Positions 28,709-38,295 of a stretch of DNA of 62,582 bases are shown piece after piece. The stretch's first letter is position 1. Each line of letters starts with the position of its first letter. The position numbers and the translations under genes were made by a program. The stretch spans positions 45,224-107,805 of the forward strand of contig NZ_KB904629.1 in the NCBI RefSeq assembly GCF_000380145.1, in the 5' to 3' direction. The DNA is from Streptococcus thoraltensis DSM 12221. GTDB taxonomy: Bacteria > Bacillota > Bacilli > Lactobacillales > Streptococcaceae. The notes beneath the pieces were generated by a model. That model was not told where the DNA came from. It made no database searches and was given only the letters and a program-made list of their open reading frames with translations.

Positions 28709-31165
28709 ATGTCAAAGCATTATTGGTCAAAAAGCGCCCTGTTATTATCTCTTCTTGCTACTGCAACTAGTGCCAGCCTCGTTCAAGCAGAAGAAACAAC
28801 AGGTTCAACGACAGCTGCTAATACTAATGTCGTCAGCCAGCCAGCAGCAACTGCTCCAACTGTAGAAGCGACACCAGCTACAAACCAACCCGTCGCTTCC
28901 GATACAAGCACGGTAACTGAATCACAGCCGCCTGCTGAAACTACTACAGCTAACTCCGATGCCACATCAACAGCAGCCCAACCCGTTGCAGCTGATACTA
29001 ACGATACCGTTGCTCCTCAAGAAGGACAATCTGTTGACGTTCGCATCCTCTCAACAACCGACCTTCATACCAACCTTGTCAATTATGACTATTACCAAGA
29101 CAAGGAATCTCAAAAAATCGGTCTAGCTAAAACTGCCGTTTTGATTGATAATGCCAAAGCTGAAAATAGTAACGTTGTCCTCGTCGACAACGGTGACCTT
29201 ATCCAAGGAACACCTCTTGGAACATACAAAGCCTTGGTTGACCGTGTTGAAAAAGGGGAACAACACCCCATGTATGCAGCTCTTGGCGCTCTTGGCTTCG
29301 ATGCTTCAACGCTTGGAAATCATGAATTCAACTATGGTCTTGACTACCTCAAAAATGTCATTTCAACTGCTGGTCTTCCTGTAGTCAATGCCAATGTTAT
29401 TGATGCAACAAGTAATCAACCACTCTTTAAACAATACGAAATCATCACCAAATCATTCAAAGATGCCGATGGTAAACAAGTCAATCTTAAGATTGGTATT
29501 ACAGGAATCGTACCGCCACAAATCCTCAACTGGGATAAAGCAAATTTAGAAGGAAAAGTCACTGTTCGTGATTCTGTTAAAGCCTTAGAAGAATTAGTTC
29601 CAAAAATCTGCCAAGCCGGTGCTGACATTGTCCTCGTCCTTTCTCACTCTGGTATCGGCGATGATGAATACCATGAAGGCGAAGAAAATGTTGGTTACCA
29701 AATCGCTGGAATCAAAGGGGTTGATGCTGTCGTAACTGGTCACTCACACGCTGAATTCCCTTCAGGAGATGATACTGGATTTTACGAAAAATACCCCAAT
29801 GTTGACGGGGTAAATGGAACTATCAATGGGACACCTGTTACGATGGCTGGTAAATATGGAGACCATCTTGGTGTCATTGACCTTGGCTTAACTTACACTA
29901 ACGGCAAATGGAAAGTTACCAAGAGCCACGCTGAAATCCGCGAAATTGACACGAAGAGCAATATTGCCGATCCAAGAGTCATAGCTATTGCTGACAAAGC
30001 CCACCAAGGTACCATTGCCTACGTTCGTAAACAGGTCGGCACAACAACAGCCCCTATCAACAGCTACTTTGCACTCGTCAAAGATGATCCTTCTGTTCAG
30101 ATTGTGAATAACGCACAGCTCTGGTACGCTAAGCAAGAACTTGCTGGAACACCTGAAGCAGAGCTACCTCTACTATCTGCTGCTGCCCCATTTAAGGCTG
30201 GTACAAGAGGAGATGCTACAGCTTATACTGACATTCCTGCCGGTCCAATCGCGATTAAAAACGTAGCCGATCTCTACCTTTACGACAATGTCACAGCCAT
30301 CTTAAAAGTAACCGGAGCCGATCTGAAAGAATGGTTGGAAATGTCTGCAGGTCAGTTCAACCAGATTGTTCCAACAGACACTAAGCCACAATCGCTCGTC
30401 AATATGGAATATCGCACCTACAACTTTGATGTGATTGATGGTCTCACATACGAATTCGATGTAACACAACCAAATAAATACGACCGCAACGGTAACTTGG
30501 TTAATGCTAGTGCGAGCCGCGTTCGCAACCTCAAATATAATGGTCAAGCCATTGATCCAAATCAAGAATTCATGGTCGTAACTAATAACTACCGTGCTAC
30601 TGGAAACTTCCCTGGGGTTAAAAAGGCAAGCATCAATCGTTTGCTTAATCTTGAAAATCGCCAAGCCATTATCAACTACATTTTGGCTGAAAAAACCATC
30701 AATCCTTCTGCTGATAATAATTGGCGCTTTGCAGACACCATAAAAGGACTCGATTTACGTTTCCAAACAGCTGATAGTGCCAAAGGCTTGGTAGCTGGTA
30801 GTCAAGAATTAGTCTACCTCAACCCATCCACTACTATGGAAGGGTTTGGAGATTATCGTTTCGTCTACACAGAACCTACAACGACTGCACAAACACCAAC
30901 TGTTGACACAAACGACGATCAAGTCGGTGACACATCAAGAACAACACTGGATCCAAAAACTCAAGCGGCCATCCACAGCATGGTTGCTAAGGCATATGCA
31001 CAGACACTTGCTTCAACTGCCAATGAAAAACAAGCAAACATGTCCTCACAAAATAATGCAAAAGCCCTACCAAATACTGGTGAAACAAGCTCACTTTGGA
31101 TGACAATCTTAGGAATTGTAAGCCTTGGCTTCATTGCTAAAGTCAAAAATCGTAAAGAAAACTAG
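28709..31165 (+). CDS. cdnP: cell-wall-anchored CpdB-like 2',3'-cyclic phosphodiesterase / 3'-nucleotidase (CdnP/SntA type)
   Basis: Surface phosphoesterase that hydrolyses cyclic and 3'-nucleotides; the GBS relative CdnP degrades extracellular c-di-AMP and the S. suis relative is SntA. 818 residues: signal peptide ending near LVQA (27), a Thr/Ala/Pro-rich spacer to about 110, metallophosphatase domain (STTDLHTN, DNGDLIQGTPLG, LGNHEFNYG, VLSHSGIGD, VTGHSHAEFP), then the 5'-nucleotidase C-terminal domain, a short linker, and an LPNTG sorting signal at 787-791 with hydrophobic segment and KVKNRKEN tail. All metal-ligand motifs are present. The DLHTN/IQGTPLGTYK pattern favours the CpdB branch over UshA/NudP-type 5'-nucleotidases. 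ATG follows AAAAGGAG. Confidence 0.9.
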   Translation: MSKHYWSKSALLLSLLATATSASLVQAEETTGSTTAANTNVVSQPAATAPTVEATPATNQPVASDTSTVTESQPPAETTTANSDATSTAAQPVAADTNDTVAPQEGQSVDVRILSTTDLHTNLVNYDYYQDKESQKIGLAKTAVLIDNAKAENSNVVLVDNGDLIQGTPLGTYKALVDRVEKGEQHPMYAALGALGFDASTLGNHEFNYGLDYLKNVISTAGLPVVNANVIDATSNQPLFKQYEIITKSFKDADGKQVNLKIGITGIVPPQILNWDKANLEGKVTVRDSVKALEELVPKICQAGADIVLVLSHSGIGDDEYHEGEENVGYQIAGIKGVDAVVTGHSHAEFPSGDDTGFYEKYPNVDGVNGTINGTPVTMAGKYGDHLGVIDLGLTYTNGKWKVTKSHAEIREIDTKSNIADPRVIAIADKAHQGTIAYVRKQVGTTTAPINSYFALVKDDPSVQIVNNAQLWYAKQELAGTPEAELPLLSAAAPFKAGTRGDATAYTDIPAGPIAIKNVADLYLYDNVTAILKVTGADLKEWLEMSAGQFNQIVPTDTKPQSLVNMEYRTYNFDVIDGLTYEFDVTQPNKYDRNGNLVNASASRVRNLKYNGQAIDPNQEFMVVTNNYRATGNFPGVKKASINRLLNLENRQAIINYILAEKTINPSADNNWRFADTIKGLDLRFQTADSAKGLVAGSQELVYLNPSTTMEGFGDYRFVYTEPTTTAQTPTVDTNDDQVGDTSRTTLDPKTQAAIHSMVAKAYAQTLASTANEKQANMSSQNNAKALPNTGETSSLWMTILGIVSLGFIAKVKNRKEN

Positions 31166-31184
31166 TTTTCCAAAATAAAAATTC

Positions 31185-31225
31185 AGGTTGAAGAAAAAGC
31201 CCATCTCGGACGATTTCTTCAACCT
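31185..31225 (+). terminator. hairpin terminator of the nucleotidase gene
   Basis: AGGTTGAAGAAAA / TTTCTTCAACCT with an inner GCCCATCTCGGAC region, 20 bases after the stop, followed by GATTTGTTTTC. Family member of the hairpin at 2574; flanks differ. Confidence 0.75.
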
Positions 31226-31321
31226 GATTTGTTTTCTTAGGAGAATCCAGAAAAAGGTTACTACTACTCAATGAAATTGGAGGGCTTCTCTACTTCCTTT
31301 TCCTACCAGATTTTTTACTCT

Positions 31322-32308
31322 TTACCGAGTTGTCTTCCCTTCAATAAAAGAAACAGGGATTTTCTTACGAACAACTGGATGATTGTTGTTTCGATCATTG
31401 ATACGATCTAATAAACAAGCCACTGCCTCTTTAGCAATTGCAGGAACATCTTGACGGATGCTAGATAGAAATACAGGTGTAGAATAACTTTGTTGACTTC
31501 CGTCAAAACCTATTAATTGGAGATCTTCAGGAACGCTTATATTTCTTTGCGTTAACAATTCGTAAACATTCAAAGCATGCGTATCTGACGCTGTTAAGAT
31601 ACCATCAACTTTTATTTGACCAGAGGCTATCTGGTTGATAAATTCAATCAGTCTGTTTTGATACTCTTTGCGGGAATCACTATCATAACAGAGATGGTAA
31701 GGAATACCATATTCCTCGCAGTAGGCTTTAAACCCATCTAAGCGAGCTGTCGTATCATTTTCATACGAAGAACCATGACCCACATAAGCCAGAACAGAAC
31801 TTCCCCTTTGAGATAAAACTTCCGCACCTAAGTATCCCCCATGATAATTGTCACTGGAAATAAAATCGGTATTAGCTGAAAAAAAACGGTCTATACTAAC
31901 GACAGCCATGTCTGAGGTGATATAGTTATCGATATTACTATAGGTAATCGCAATAATCCCATCAACCTTGTTTTGACGAGCCATTGTGACATACTCTATC
32001 TCGGCATCCAAATTATCCCTGGTATTACAAAGAATCAATTTAATCCCCTGCTCCCTTAAAGTCTGTTCTATATAATAAGTCAACTCACTAAAAAAAGGAT
32101 GCCAGACACTTGGAATAATCAAAACCACACTGTTAGTTCGATTGGTTTTTAACCCCTTCGCGTAGGTATTAGGCTCGTATGCCAATTCTTTGATAGCTCC
32201 CTCAACAGCAATTCTGGTCTTCTCCTTAACTTTAAATCCATTGAGGTACTTAGAAACTGTTCCTACAGATACTCCAGCTAATTTAGCAACATCTTTTATC
32301 GTAGCCAT
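31322..32308 (-). CDS. LacI-family sugar-operon repressor
   Basis: 328-residue regulator with the LacI helix-turn-helix (MATIKDVAKLAGVSVGTVSKYLNG) and hinge, followed by a periplasmic-binding-like effector domain (VVLIIPSVWHPFFSELTYYIEQTLREQGIKLILCNT, VDGIIAITYSN, SSDNYHGGYLGAEVLSQRG, LIGFDGSQQSYSTP). It lies 117 bases downstream of the GH32 hydrolase gene in the same direction, so it most likely controls the sucrose-type PTS locus via TGAAACGTTTCA at 35366. A hairpin with TTTTT (32357-32390) between hydrolase and regulator could separate their expression. Confidence 0.87.
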   Translation of the reverse strand: MATIKDVAKLAGVSVGTVSKYLNGFKVKEKTRIAVEGAIKELAYEPNTYAKGLKTNRTNSVVLIIPSVWHPFFSELTYYIEQTLREQGIKLILCNTRDNLDAEIEYVTMARQNKVDGIIAITYSNIDNYITSDMAVVSIDRFFSANTDFISSDNYHGGYLGAEVLSQRGSSVLAYVGHGSSYENDTTARLDGFKAYCEEYGIPYHLCYDSDSRKEYQNRLIEFINQIASGQIKVDGILTASDTHALNVYELLTQRNISVPEDLQLIGFDGSQQSYSTPVFLSSIRQDVPAIAKEAVACLLDRINDRNNNHPVVRKKIPVSFIEGKTTR

Positions 32309-32356
32309 CCATTACTCCATTCTTTGGTGCTTGTATTTATCGATTATAACATAACT

Positions 32357-32390
32357 AAAAACAGGCTTGAGATCGAAGTAATCCCAAACT
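32357..32390 (-). terminator. possible terminator between GH32 gene and regulator
   Basis: On the minus strand GTTTGGGAT and ATCTCAAGC pair over nine positions (two G-U), loop TACTTCG, followed by CTGTTTTT. Probably reduces read-through into the LacI-type gene. Confidence 0.6.
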
Positions 32391-32425
32391 CATTTTAAAT
32401 TTTTCGTAGAAGCTGATGTTGATTA

Positions 32426-33892
32426 TTAAATTTCCCACAAATCTAATTCGTAAGAGGTCTTACCTTTACTTGTCAATTGCAATCCGTTGGCGTCTTTTTT
32501 GCTAAAAATACGGCTTGTAAATACTTCAAAACCATCGTTAATAAAAATTTCAAGGCTAGATTCATCTAAAAATAAATGGATGTCTAAACTATCTGCTTGA
32601 AATTCACATGACCTTGTGCGACCATACTCAGCTGTCACCGTTTCACCAGCATTGCTTAAATCTAACTGCAATCTGGCTTTGCTACTATCATAAGAAAAGA
32701 CAACCTTCTCTCCATCTCCCTCACGAAGAGCTAGAGCAAAGTATTCCAGCTCATCTAAGGTTAGGCTAAGTTGTAATTCATAAGTCCTAGACGTTTCAGA
32801 AAAGCTAAAGGTTTCATCATTTAAGTCTCCAACAAAATGCCTGTGGGACTTCCTCAAGCCTTCCAATTCCTTGACAGGGCGTTGATAAAGATGACCTTTT
32901 TCAACAACCAATTCTCTCGGCAGAGTCAAACAGTGTGCCCAACCATAGGCATCTGTCACACAATCCACTCCCGGGAGCCCTAGCCATCCGACTAAGAGTC
33001 GACGACCTAGGTGATCTTGCATCGTTTGAGGGGCATAGAAATCAAATCCTCTATCTAATTCCTTGAATTTATTATGATGAAACTGACCTGTACTAAAGTC
33101 AATAGGATTTCCCATCAGATAACCAGACTGAAAAATATTGCGATATTTTTCGCCCTCAGCTGACATTCCTTGAGGGGAGAACAATAGCACGCCTTGACCA
33201 TTTTGCTCAAAGTAATCTGGGCACTCCCACATATAACCAGCATTGCTATAATCAGCGGTATCAATAGTTCCTTGATACTCCCAATCTACTAAATTTTCAG
33301 ATTTATAATAAACGATTTTTCCTCTATTATCGGTAGTTTCTGAACCAATTAAACAGATGTACTGCCCCTGATATTCGATTACTTTAGGGTCTCTGAAATT
33401 ATCCGTAAACCCGCTTGGGCTATCTGAAATTAGGGGGAATTTTGCTTTTTTGATATTTCCAGACTGATCCATAACAGCATGACACTGGTAGGGGATTCTT
33501 ATCCAGTCTGCCGTTCTAGTATTTCCCGTGTAAAATAAATGTAACTCATCTTCTACCACTAAACCACTTCCTGAAAAAACACCGTGGCTATCATAAAAAC
33601 TATCTGGTTTTAGAGCTACGCCTTCATCTTTCCAATTCAGCAAATCTTCGGATGACACATGATACCAGTATTTAACACCATGTACGGGTCCTAAAGGAAA
33701 CCATTGATAAAAAAGGTGGTAGCGTCCTTTATAATAACTAAATCCATTAGGATCATTTAACAAACCTGTCTTAGGTTGTATATGAAATTTTTGGCGGTAG
33801 GGAGATTTTGCAACCTGCTCTAACAATTTCTGATAAGCCTCTTGCGTAACATCTTCTAATCGCCTATAACGTTCTTCACGCGTCCATTCCAT
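32426..33892 (-). CDS. scrB: GH32 beta-fructofuranosidase, probable sucrose-6-phosphate hydrolase
   Basis: Hydrolyses sucrose-6-phosphate to glucose-6-phosphate and fructose in the cytoplasm. 488 residues, no signal peptide. GH32 catalytic residues: nucleophile Asp47 in LLNDPNG, transition-state Asp168 in FRDPK and acid/base Glu223 in WECPDYF. The N-terminal five-bladed propeller is followed by a beta-sandwich ending FTSRIFSKKDANGL. The PTS gene lies 10 bases upstream, so the substrate is a phosphorylated disaccharide. A role on fructo-oligosaccharide phosphates is possible; a fructokinase gene is not in view. Confidence 0.9.
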   Translation of the reverse strand: MEWTREERYRRLEDVTQEAYQKLLEQVAKSPYRQKFHIQPKTGLLNDPNGFSYYKGRYHLFYQWFPLGPVHGVKYWYHVSSEDLLNWKDEGVALKPDSFYDSHGVFSGSGLVVEDELHLFYTGNTRTADWIRIPYQCHAVMDQSGNIKKAKFPLISDSPSGFTDNFRDPKVIEYQGQYICLIGSETTDNRGKIVYYKSENLVDWEYQGTIDTADYSNAGYMWECPDYFEQNGQGVLLFSPQGMSAEGEKYRNIFQSGYLMGNPIDFSTGQFHHNKFKELDRGFDFYAPQTMQDHLGRRLLVGWLGLPGVDCVTDAYGWAHCLTLPRELVVEKGHLYQRPVKELEGLRKSHRHFVGDLNDETFSFSETSRTYELQLSLTLDELEYFALALREGDGEKVVFSYDSSKARLQLDLSNAGETVTAEYGRTRSCEFQADSLDIHLFLDESSLEIFINDGFEVFTSRIFSKKDANGLQLTSKGKTSYELDLWEI

Positions 33893-33902
33893 AACTTAGT
33901 CC

Positions 33903-35342
33903 TCAAACAACTGTCTTTTTCAAGAATAGTTTATGTAACACAAAGGTCATCACAAATGAAACCGCAAAGGCAATAGTAATCGCCACTAAAAATTGCCCCA
34001 TTGATTGAGGTCTCATTACAATGACACCTGGAATCCCAGCAGGACCTTGTGAAACAGACAATACTTTCATCATCGTAGCATAGCCAGAACCTGCTGCTGA
34101 ACCTATCAAAGCTGCAATGAATGGATAACGCAGTTTTAAATTGATACCAAAAAGTGCTGGCTCAGTAATCCCTAAAAGCGCTGAGGTTCCGGCTGCGGGA
34201 GCGATACTTTTTAGCTTCAAGTCATTCTTCATTAAAAAGAAGATCGCCAAGGCAGCAGCTCCCTGTGCAACGTTTGAAGCAGACACAACTGCAAAAGTTG
34301 GGGAACCACCTAACGTTTCAATATTAGATAAAATTTGCATTTCAGCCGTTACTAAACTATGATGCATACCTGTAATAACTAAAAGGGGGTAAAGAACGCC
34401 ATATATAGCACCTCCGACAGCTCCTAAATCATAGAAAAGCCACAGGACTAACCCCGTCAAACTATCCCCCACAAATCTCATGATTGGACCTATCACCACA
34501 AATGTAATCAATGCAGTAAATAGTATCGAAATCAACGGTGTAATAATCATGTCTAAAATAGCTGGAACAACCTTACGACAAGTTTTTTCAATAATAGCTA
34601 ATACAAAGGAAGCTGCAATGACTGGCAAAACAGTACCTTGATAACCAACCTGCGCCACTTTTAGTCCAAAAATATTCCAAAATGGGAGAGTATTATTAGC
34701 CAAGGCTTCTGCGTACCCATAACCATTTAATAAGTCTGGGTGAATCATAATCGCACCAATAACCGCGCCGAGAACTGGAGTTGCACCAAATATCTTAGCA
34801 GCAGAAAATCCAATAAGGATTGGAAGAAAAACAAAAGCTGCGTTAGCAAAAAGATTTATCATACTTGCTATATCTGCAAATTGTGGATACACTTCTACTA
34901 ATGTTTTTCCTGAAATAAACAGTCCCTTAGCCGTTAGAACATTGTTCAAGCCCATCAGCAAACCTGATGCCACCAAGGCAGGCAAAATAGGCACAAAAAC
35001 ATCCGCTAGGGTTTTTAAAATCTTTTGCAGAGGGTTAAGTTTAGTTGCAGCGGTATTTTTAAATTCCTCTTTGCTGACTTCCGATAGATTAGCTAAAGCC
35101 ATAAACTCTTCGTAAACCTTATTCACAATGCCTGTTCCCAAAATAATTTGAAACTGACCGCCATTATTAAAATGTCCCTTTACTAAGTCTAGACTTTCAA
35201 TCTTTTCAACGTCAATTTTTGATTCATCTTTAATAACCAATCTTAGACGAGTTGCACAGTGGACAGCTGTTGAAATATTCTCTTGCCCGCCAACCGATTC
35301 AATGATAGAAGTGGCAGTTTGTTTGTAAGCATCATTAACCAT
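33903..35342 (-). CDS. sucrose-type PTS transporter EIIBC, lacking EIIA
   Basis: 479 residues: EIIB at 1-85 with phosphocysteine in VHCATRLRL (about residue 29), then EIIC with roughly ten membrane segments and GMHHSLVTAEMQ, GITEPALFGINLKLRYPF motifs. No EIIA follows (typical streptococcal ScrA is about 660 residues with EIIA), so phosphate must come from another protein's glucose-type EIIA, such as those of TreB or the EIICBA at 39512. First gene of a PTS-GH32 operon, 10 bases before the hydrolase. ATG 35342 follows AAAAGGAG. Confidence 0.9.
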   Translation of the reverse strand: MVNDAYKQTATSIIESVGGQENISTAVHCATRLRLVIKDESKIDVEKIESLDLVKGHFNNGGQFQIILGTGIVNKVYEEFMALANLSEVSKEEFKNTAATKLNPLQKILKTLADVFVPILPALVASGLLMGLNNVLTAKGLFISGKTLVEVYPQFADIASMINLFANAAFVFLPILIGFSAAKIFGATPVLGAVIGAIMIHPDLLNGYGYAEALANNTLPFWNIFGLKVAQVGYQGTVLPVIAASFVLAIIEKTCRKVVPAILDMIITPLISILFTALITFVVIGPIMRFVGDSLTGLVLWLFYDLGAVGGAIYGVLYPLLVITGMHHSLVTAEMQILSNIETLGGSPTFAVVSASNVAQGAAALAIFFLMKNDLKLKSIAPAAGTSALLGITEPALFGINLKLRYPFIAALIGSAAGSGYATMMKVLSVSQGPAGIPGVIVMRPQSMGQFLVAITIAFAVSFVMTFVLHKLFLKKTVV

Positions 35343-35365
35343 CTTTAACTCCTTTTATAAAAAAG

Positions 35366-35413
35366 TGAAACGTTTCATATTTTTATGTTAGCACTAATAA
35401 AAAGCATTGTCAA
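35366..35413 (-). promoter_or_regulatory. promoter and LacI-type operator of the sucrose-type operon
   Basis: Minus strand TTGACA (35408-35413), 17-base spacer, TAACAT (35385-35390). Just downstream, the perfect 12-base palindrome TGAAACGTTTCA (35366-35377) is a LacI/GalR-family operator, likely for the regulator at 31322; it also resembles a cre. Confidence 0.85.
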
Positions 35414-35522
35414 CCCTGTTTAAATCAAATATTGCAATAAAATAAAACGCTTCCTTTCATTCTGGATAAAAGTTGTATTTTAAAATAACTTTCTTTATAA
35501 TTACAACTAGAAAGGAAACACT

Positions 35523-35978
35523 ATGTCTACACTTACCCTTGTCTACGTCAGTCTCAGTGGAAACACTCACAGCTTTGTCACACGTTTTGCTAGTTTTCTC
35601 AAAGAAAAACACAACATTGACTCCAGATTGATTAACATCAAAGAGCTTAAACACGAAACTTTTCCTGTTAAAGAGCCTTTCCTTGCCCTACTGCCGACCT
35701 ATCTCGAGGGCGGAAATGGCTTGGATTCTGGTGACACCGAGATTCTGACGACACCGTTGCGACAATTCATCGCAGCCCATGATAACTATAAAAACTGCTT
35801 TGGCATCATCGGTTCTGGTAACCGTAATTTCAACAATCAGTATTGCCTCTCAGCCAAACAGTACGCTGAACAATTTGGTTTTCCCATGTTAGCTGACTTT
35901 GAACTTCGAGGAACATCGGCTGATATAGAACGCATTGCTCCTATTGTTCTGGACGCTTGGCAGGCTTTTGAGAAGTAA
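35523..35978 (+). CDS. nrdI: NrdI flavodoxin-like protein, stand-alone
   Basis: Small flavoprotein that supplies the oxidant for assembling the dimanganese-tyrosyl cofactor of class Ib ribonucleotide reductase. 151 residues. NrdI features: [13 protein letters not shown] near 7-19 (FMN phosphate loop), [11 protein letters not shown] near 59-69, and the [19 protein letters not shown] stretch near 99-117. No nrdE, nrdF or nrdH is nearby, so this is an orphan copy. ATG follows AGAAAGGA. Its upstream region holds AAAACGCTTCC, a partial operator-like word. Confidence 0.9.
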   Translation: MSTLTLVYVSLSGNTHSFVTRFASFLKEKHNIDSRLINIKELKHETFPVKEPFLALLPTYLEGGNGLDSGDTEILTTPLRQFIAAHDNYKNCFGIIGSGNRNFNNQYCLSAKQYAEQFGFPMLADFELRGTSADIERIAPIVLDAWQAFEK

Positions 35979-36101
35979 CCAAAGCATTGAGGAATCTAGG
36001 ATAAAATGCTCGGCTTCTCGCTTTATTATCGCTTGACCCGTCTTCGTTTTTTGAACTGAATTTTTATTAAACATTAGAAATACGCTTATAAAGGATTTTT
36101 T

Positions 36102-37139
36102 ATGAAAACAACCGTAGATTACATCACAAGGCTAACCAACATACCATCTCCAACTGGTTTTACCAAGACTATTATGAATTACATGACATCAGAGCTACAA
36201 AGTCTTGGCTATGAACCTGTTCGTACCCACAAAGGGGGGATTATGGTTTCTGTAAAAGGCAAAGATGATGACAAACATCGTGTAGTCACTGCACATTTGG
36301 ATACACTGGGAGCCATGGTTCGTGCCATTAAACCAGACGGTCGCCTTAAGATGGACTTGGTCGGTGGCTTTGTTTATAACGCCATTGAAGGTGAAAACTG
36401 TACCGTCCACATCGCCAAAAATGGCAAGGAGATTTCTGGAACCATCCTCATGCATCAGACGTCTGTTCATGTTTATAAAGACGCTGGAACTGCCGAACGT
36501 AATCAAGCCAACATGGAAGTGCGTCTAGATGAAAAAGTTACCAGTGCCGAGGAAACACGCGCTCTAGGTATTGAAGTTGGAGATTTCATTTCTTTTGATC
36601 CAAGAGTTGTGGTCACTCCAAATGGCTTCATCAAGTCACGTCACCTCGACGACAAGGTCAGCGCAGCCATTCTCCTAGAACTTCTTAAAACTTATCAAGA
36701 AGAAGGCATCGAACTGCCATATACAACCCACTTCTACTTCTCAGCCTTTGAAGAAGTCGGACACGGTGCCAACTCCAGCCTTCCACCTCAAACTGTAGAA
36801 TACTTGGCTGTTGATATGGGGGCTATGGGAGATGATCAAGCAACAGATGAATACACTGTTTCTATCTGTGTCAAGGACGCTTCTGGTCCTTACCATTACG
36901 AACTCCGTCAACACATGGTCGCTCTTTGCGAAGACCAACATATCCCTTACAAGCTTGATATTTACCCATATTATGGCAGTGACGCCTCTGCTGCTGTCCG
37001 CGCAGGTGCTGAGGTCAAACATGCGCTACTTGGTGCTGGTATCGAGTCCAGCCACTCTTATGAACGTACACATACAGACTCAGTAGAAGCCACCGAGCGC
37101 TTGGTTGATGCCTACCTCCAAAGTGAAATGATTGACTAG
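36102..37139 (+). CDS. pepA: M42-family glutamyl aminopeptidase
   Basis: Cytoplasmic metallo-aminopeptidase, typically a dodecamer, releasing N-terminal Glu/Asp from peptides. 345 residues. Metal ligands are visible: HLDTLGA (His65, Asp67), SRHLDDKVSAA with bridging Asp, FEEVGHG with catalytic Glu pair, AVDMGAMG and the final ESSHSYERTH. Start MKTTVDYITRLTNIPSPTGF is typical of the family. ATG follows AAAGGATT. Stands between the orphan nrdI and two small genes in the same direction. Confidence 0.94.
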   Translation: MKTTVDYITRLTNIPSPTGFTKTIMNYMTSELQSLGYEPVRTHKGGIMVSVKGKDDDKHRVVTAHLDTLGAMVRAIKPDGRLKMDLVGGFVYNAIEGENCTVHIAKNGKEISGTILMHQTSVHVYKDAGTAERNQANMEVRLDEKVTSAEETRALGIEVGDFISFDPRVVVTPNGFIKSRHLDDKVSAAILLELLKTYQEEGIELPYTTHFYFSAFEEVGHGANSSLPPQTVEYLAVDMGAMGDDQATDEYTVSICVKDASGPYHYELRQHMVALCEDQHIPYKLDIYPYYGSDASAAVRAGAEVKHALLGAGIESSHSYERTHTDSVEATERLVDAYLQSEMID

Positions 37140-37259
37140 TTGACTTAGAAAACCTACGCATTCATCTACCAAAGCTTTTTAACTAAGCTCATGTGCAATT
37201 TACCTCACCGACTTTAAAACCAGCAAAGCCTACAGGAAAGCCACACCGCAGGAGAAAAC

Positions 37260-37763
37260 ATGTCCGAACCTATTATTATCCCTCATAAAAAAATAGGAAA
37301 TATCATCTACGCATTTGGAGCTCTCTGCTTTGTCCTAATAGGGCTAAGCTTTCTCACAATCCCTAGTTTCCCCATTCAGTTGATAGGACTTCCCTCAATT
37401 GCCTTTTTTGGCATTTGTTTGGTCATTTACACCAAAAGAATCTTCAGCCCTCGTCCCTTACTAATCATTGACGAACAGGGAATCACTGATAACTCTTCGG
37501 CCTTAGCTATAGGGTTTATTCCTTGGAAAGACATTGAAAACGTAGAACTTCGCCACATGCTCAACCAGACCTTTATCAGTGTCGAGGTCAAATCTCACGA
37601 TGCCTATTTGGCAAAAATGACCCCCTTTCAACGCTATGCTACAAAAGCCAACCTCAAAATGGGCTACCCTCTCGTCAATATCACTCTCAACACCACTGGA
37701 GCTGACTCTCAAACCATCCATCAGAGGATTGAGGAAGATTTTAGACATTATTATAGAAAGTGA
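37260..37763 (+). CDS. STM3941-like membrane protein, unknown function
   Basis: 167 residues with two hydrophobic segments at about 17-37 and 43-59, then a soluble domain with RPLLIIDEQGITDNSSALAIGFIPWKDIENVEL, a PH-like pattern often annotated as the STM3941 family. Function unknown. ATG 37260 follows AGGAGAAAA. Ends six bases before the next gene, so the two form a unit, possibly with pepA. Confidence 0.75.
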   Translation: MSEPIIIPHKKIGNIIYAFGALCFVLIGLSFLTIPSFPIQLIGLPSIAFFGICLVIYTKRIFSPRPLLIIDEQGITDNSSALAIGFIPWKDIENVELRHMLNQTFISVEVKSHDAYLAKMTPFQRYATKANLKMGYPLVNITLNTTGADSQTIHQRIEEDFRHYYRK

Positions 37764-37769
37764 ACGACT

Positions 37770-38270
37770 ATGCCAAAATTAATCATTCTACGAGGCAACG
37801 CCGGCTCAGGGAAAACCAGTCTAGCTCACTCTCTTCAAGAAGAATTGGGAGAAAATACGCTTTTACTATCTCAAGATTTACTAAGACGAACCATGCTTCA
37901 CGCCCACGACGGCTTTGATACTCCAACTATTCCTCTTCTTCTTGAACTATTAAACTTTGGTTTTTATAATTGCCAAACTACAATTTTAGAAGGCATCCTA
38001 AAATCAGATTGGTACCAACCAGTCTGGCTAAGGATAATAGACCTTTACGGCTTTAAAAATATTCAGGCTTACTACTACGACTTACCTTTCGATGAAACAC
38101 TAAAACGACACGCCACACGTGATAAGGCTAACGAGTTTGGAGAAGAGTCTCTCAAGCGGTGGTGGGTCGAGAAAGATTATCTGACAGATATTCCCGAAAC
38201 AAAGCTAGGGAAGACAATTTCTCTAGAAACCGCCAAAGCTCTCATACTGTCAGACCTTAAAAAGTCCTGA
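37770..38270 (+). CDS. P-loop kinase-like protein
   Basis: 166 residues beginning with a Walker A GNAGSGKTSLA at about 9-19 and SQDLLRRTML near 39-48, the layout of small zeta-toxin/uridine-kinase-like phosphotransferases. LEGILKSDWY (about 73-82) is a probable Walker B/active-site region, and DKANEFGEESLKRWW a lid segment. Substrate unknown. The TGA stop lies within the left arm of the terminator. ATG follows AAAGTGAACG, six bases after the preceding stop. Confidence 0.78.
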   Translation: MPKLIILRGNAGSGKTSLAHSLQEELGENTLLLSQDLLRRTMLHAHDGFDTPTIPLLLELLNFGFYNCQTTILEGILKSDWYQPVWLRIIDLYGFKNIQAYYYDLPFDETLKRHATRDKANEFGEESLKRWWVEKDYLTDIPETKLGKTISLETAKALILSDLKKS

Positions 38271-38294
38271 TGACATTGATCATCAGGACTTTTT
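38259..38294. terminator. bidirectional terminator between convergent genes
   Basis: AAAAAGTCCTGATGA pairs perfectly with TCATCAGGACTTTTT around a six-base loop; the stop codon of the P-loop gene is inside the left arm, and the gene at 38296 ends just beyond. Confidence 0.92.
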
Positions 38295-38295
38295 C

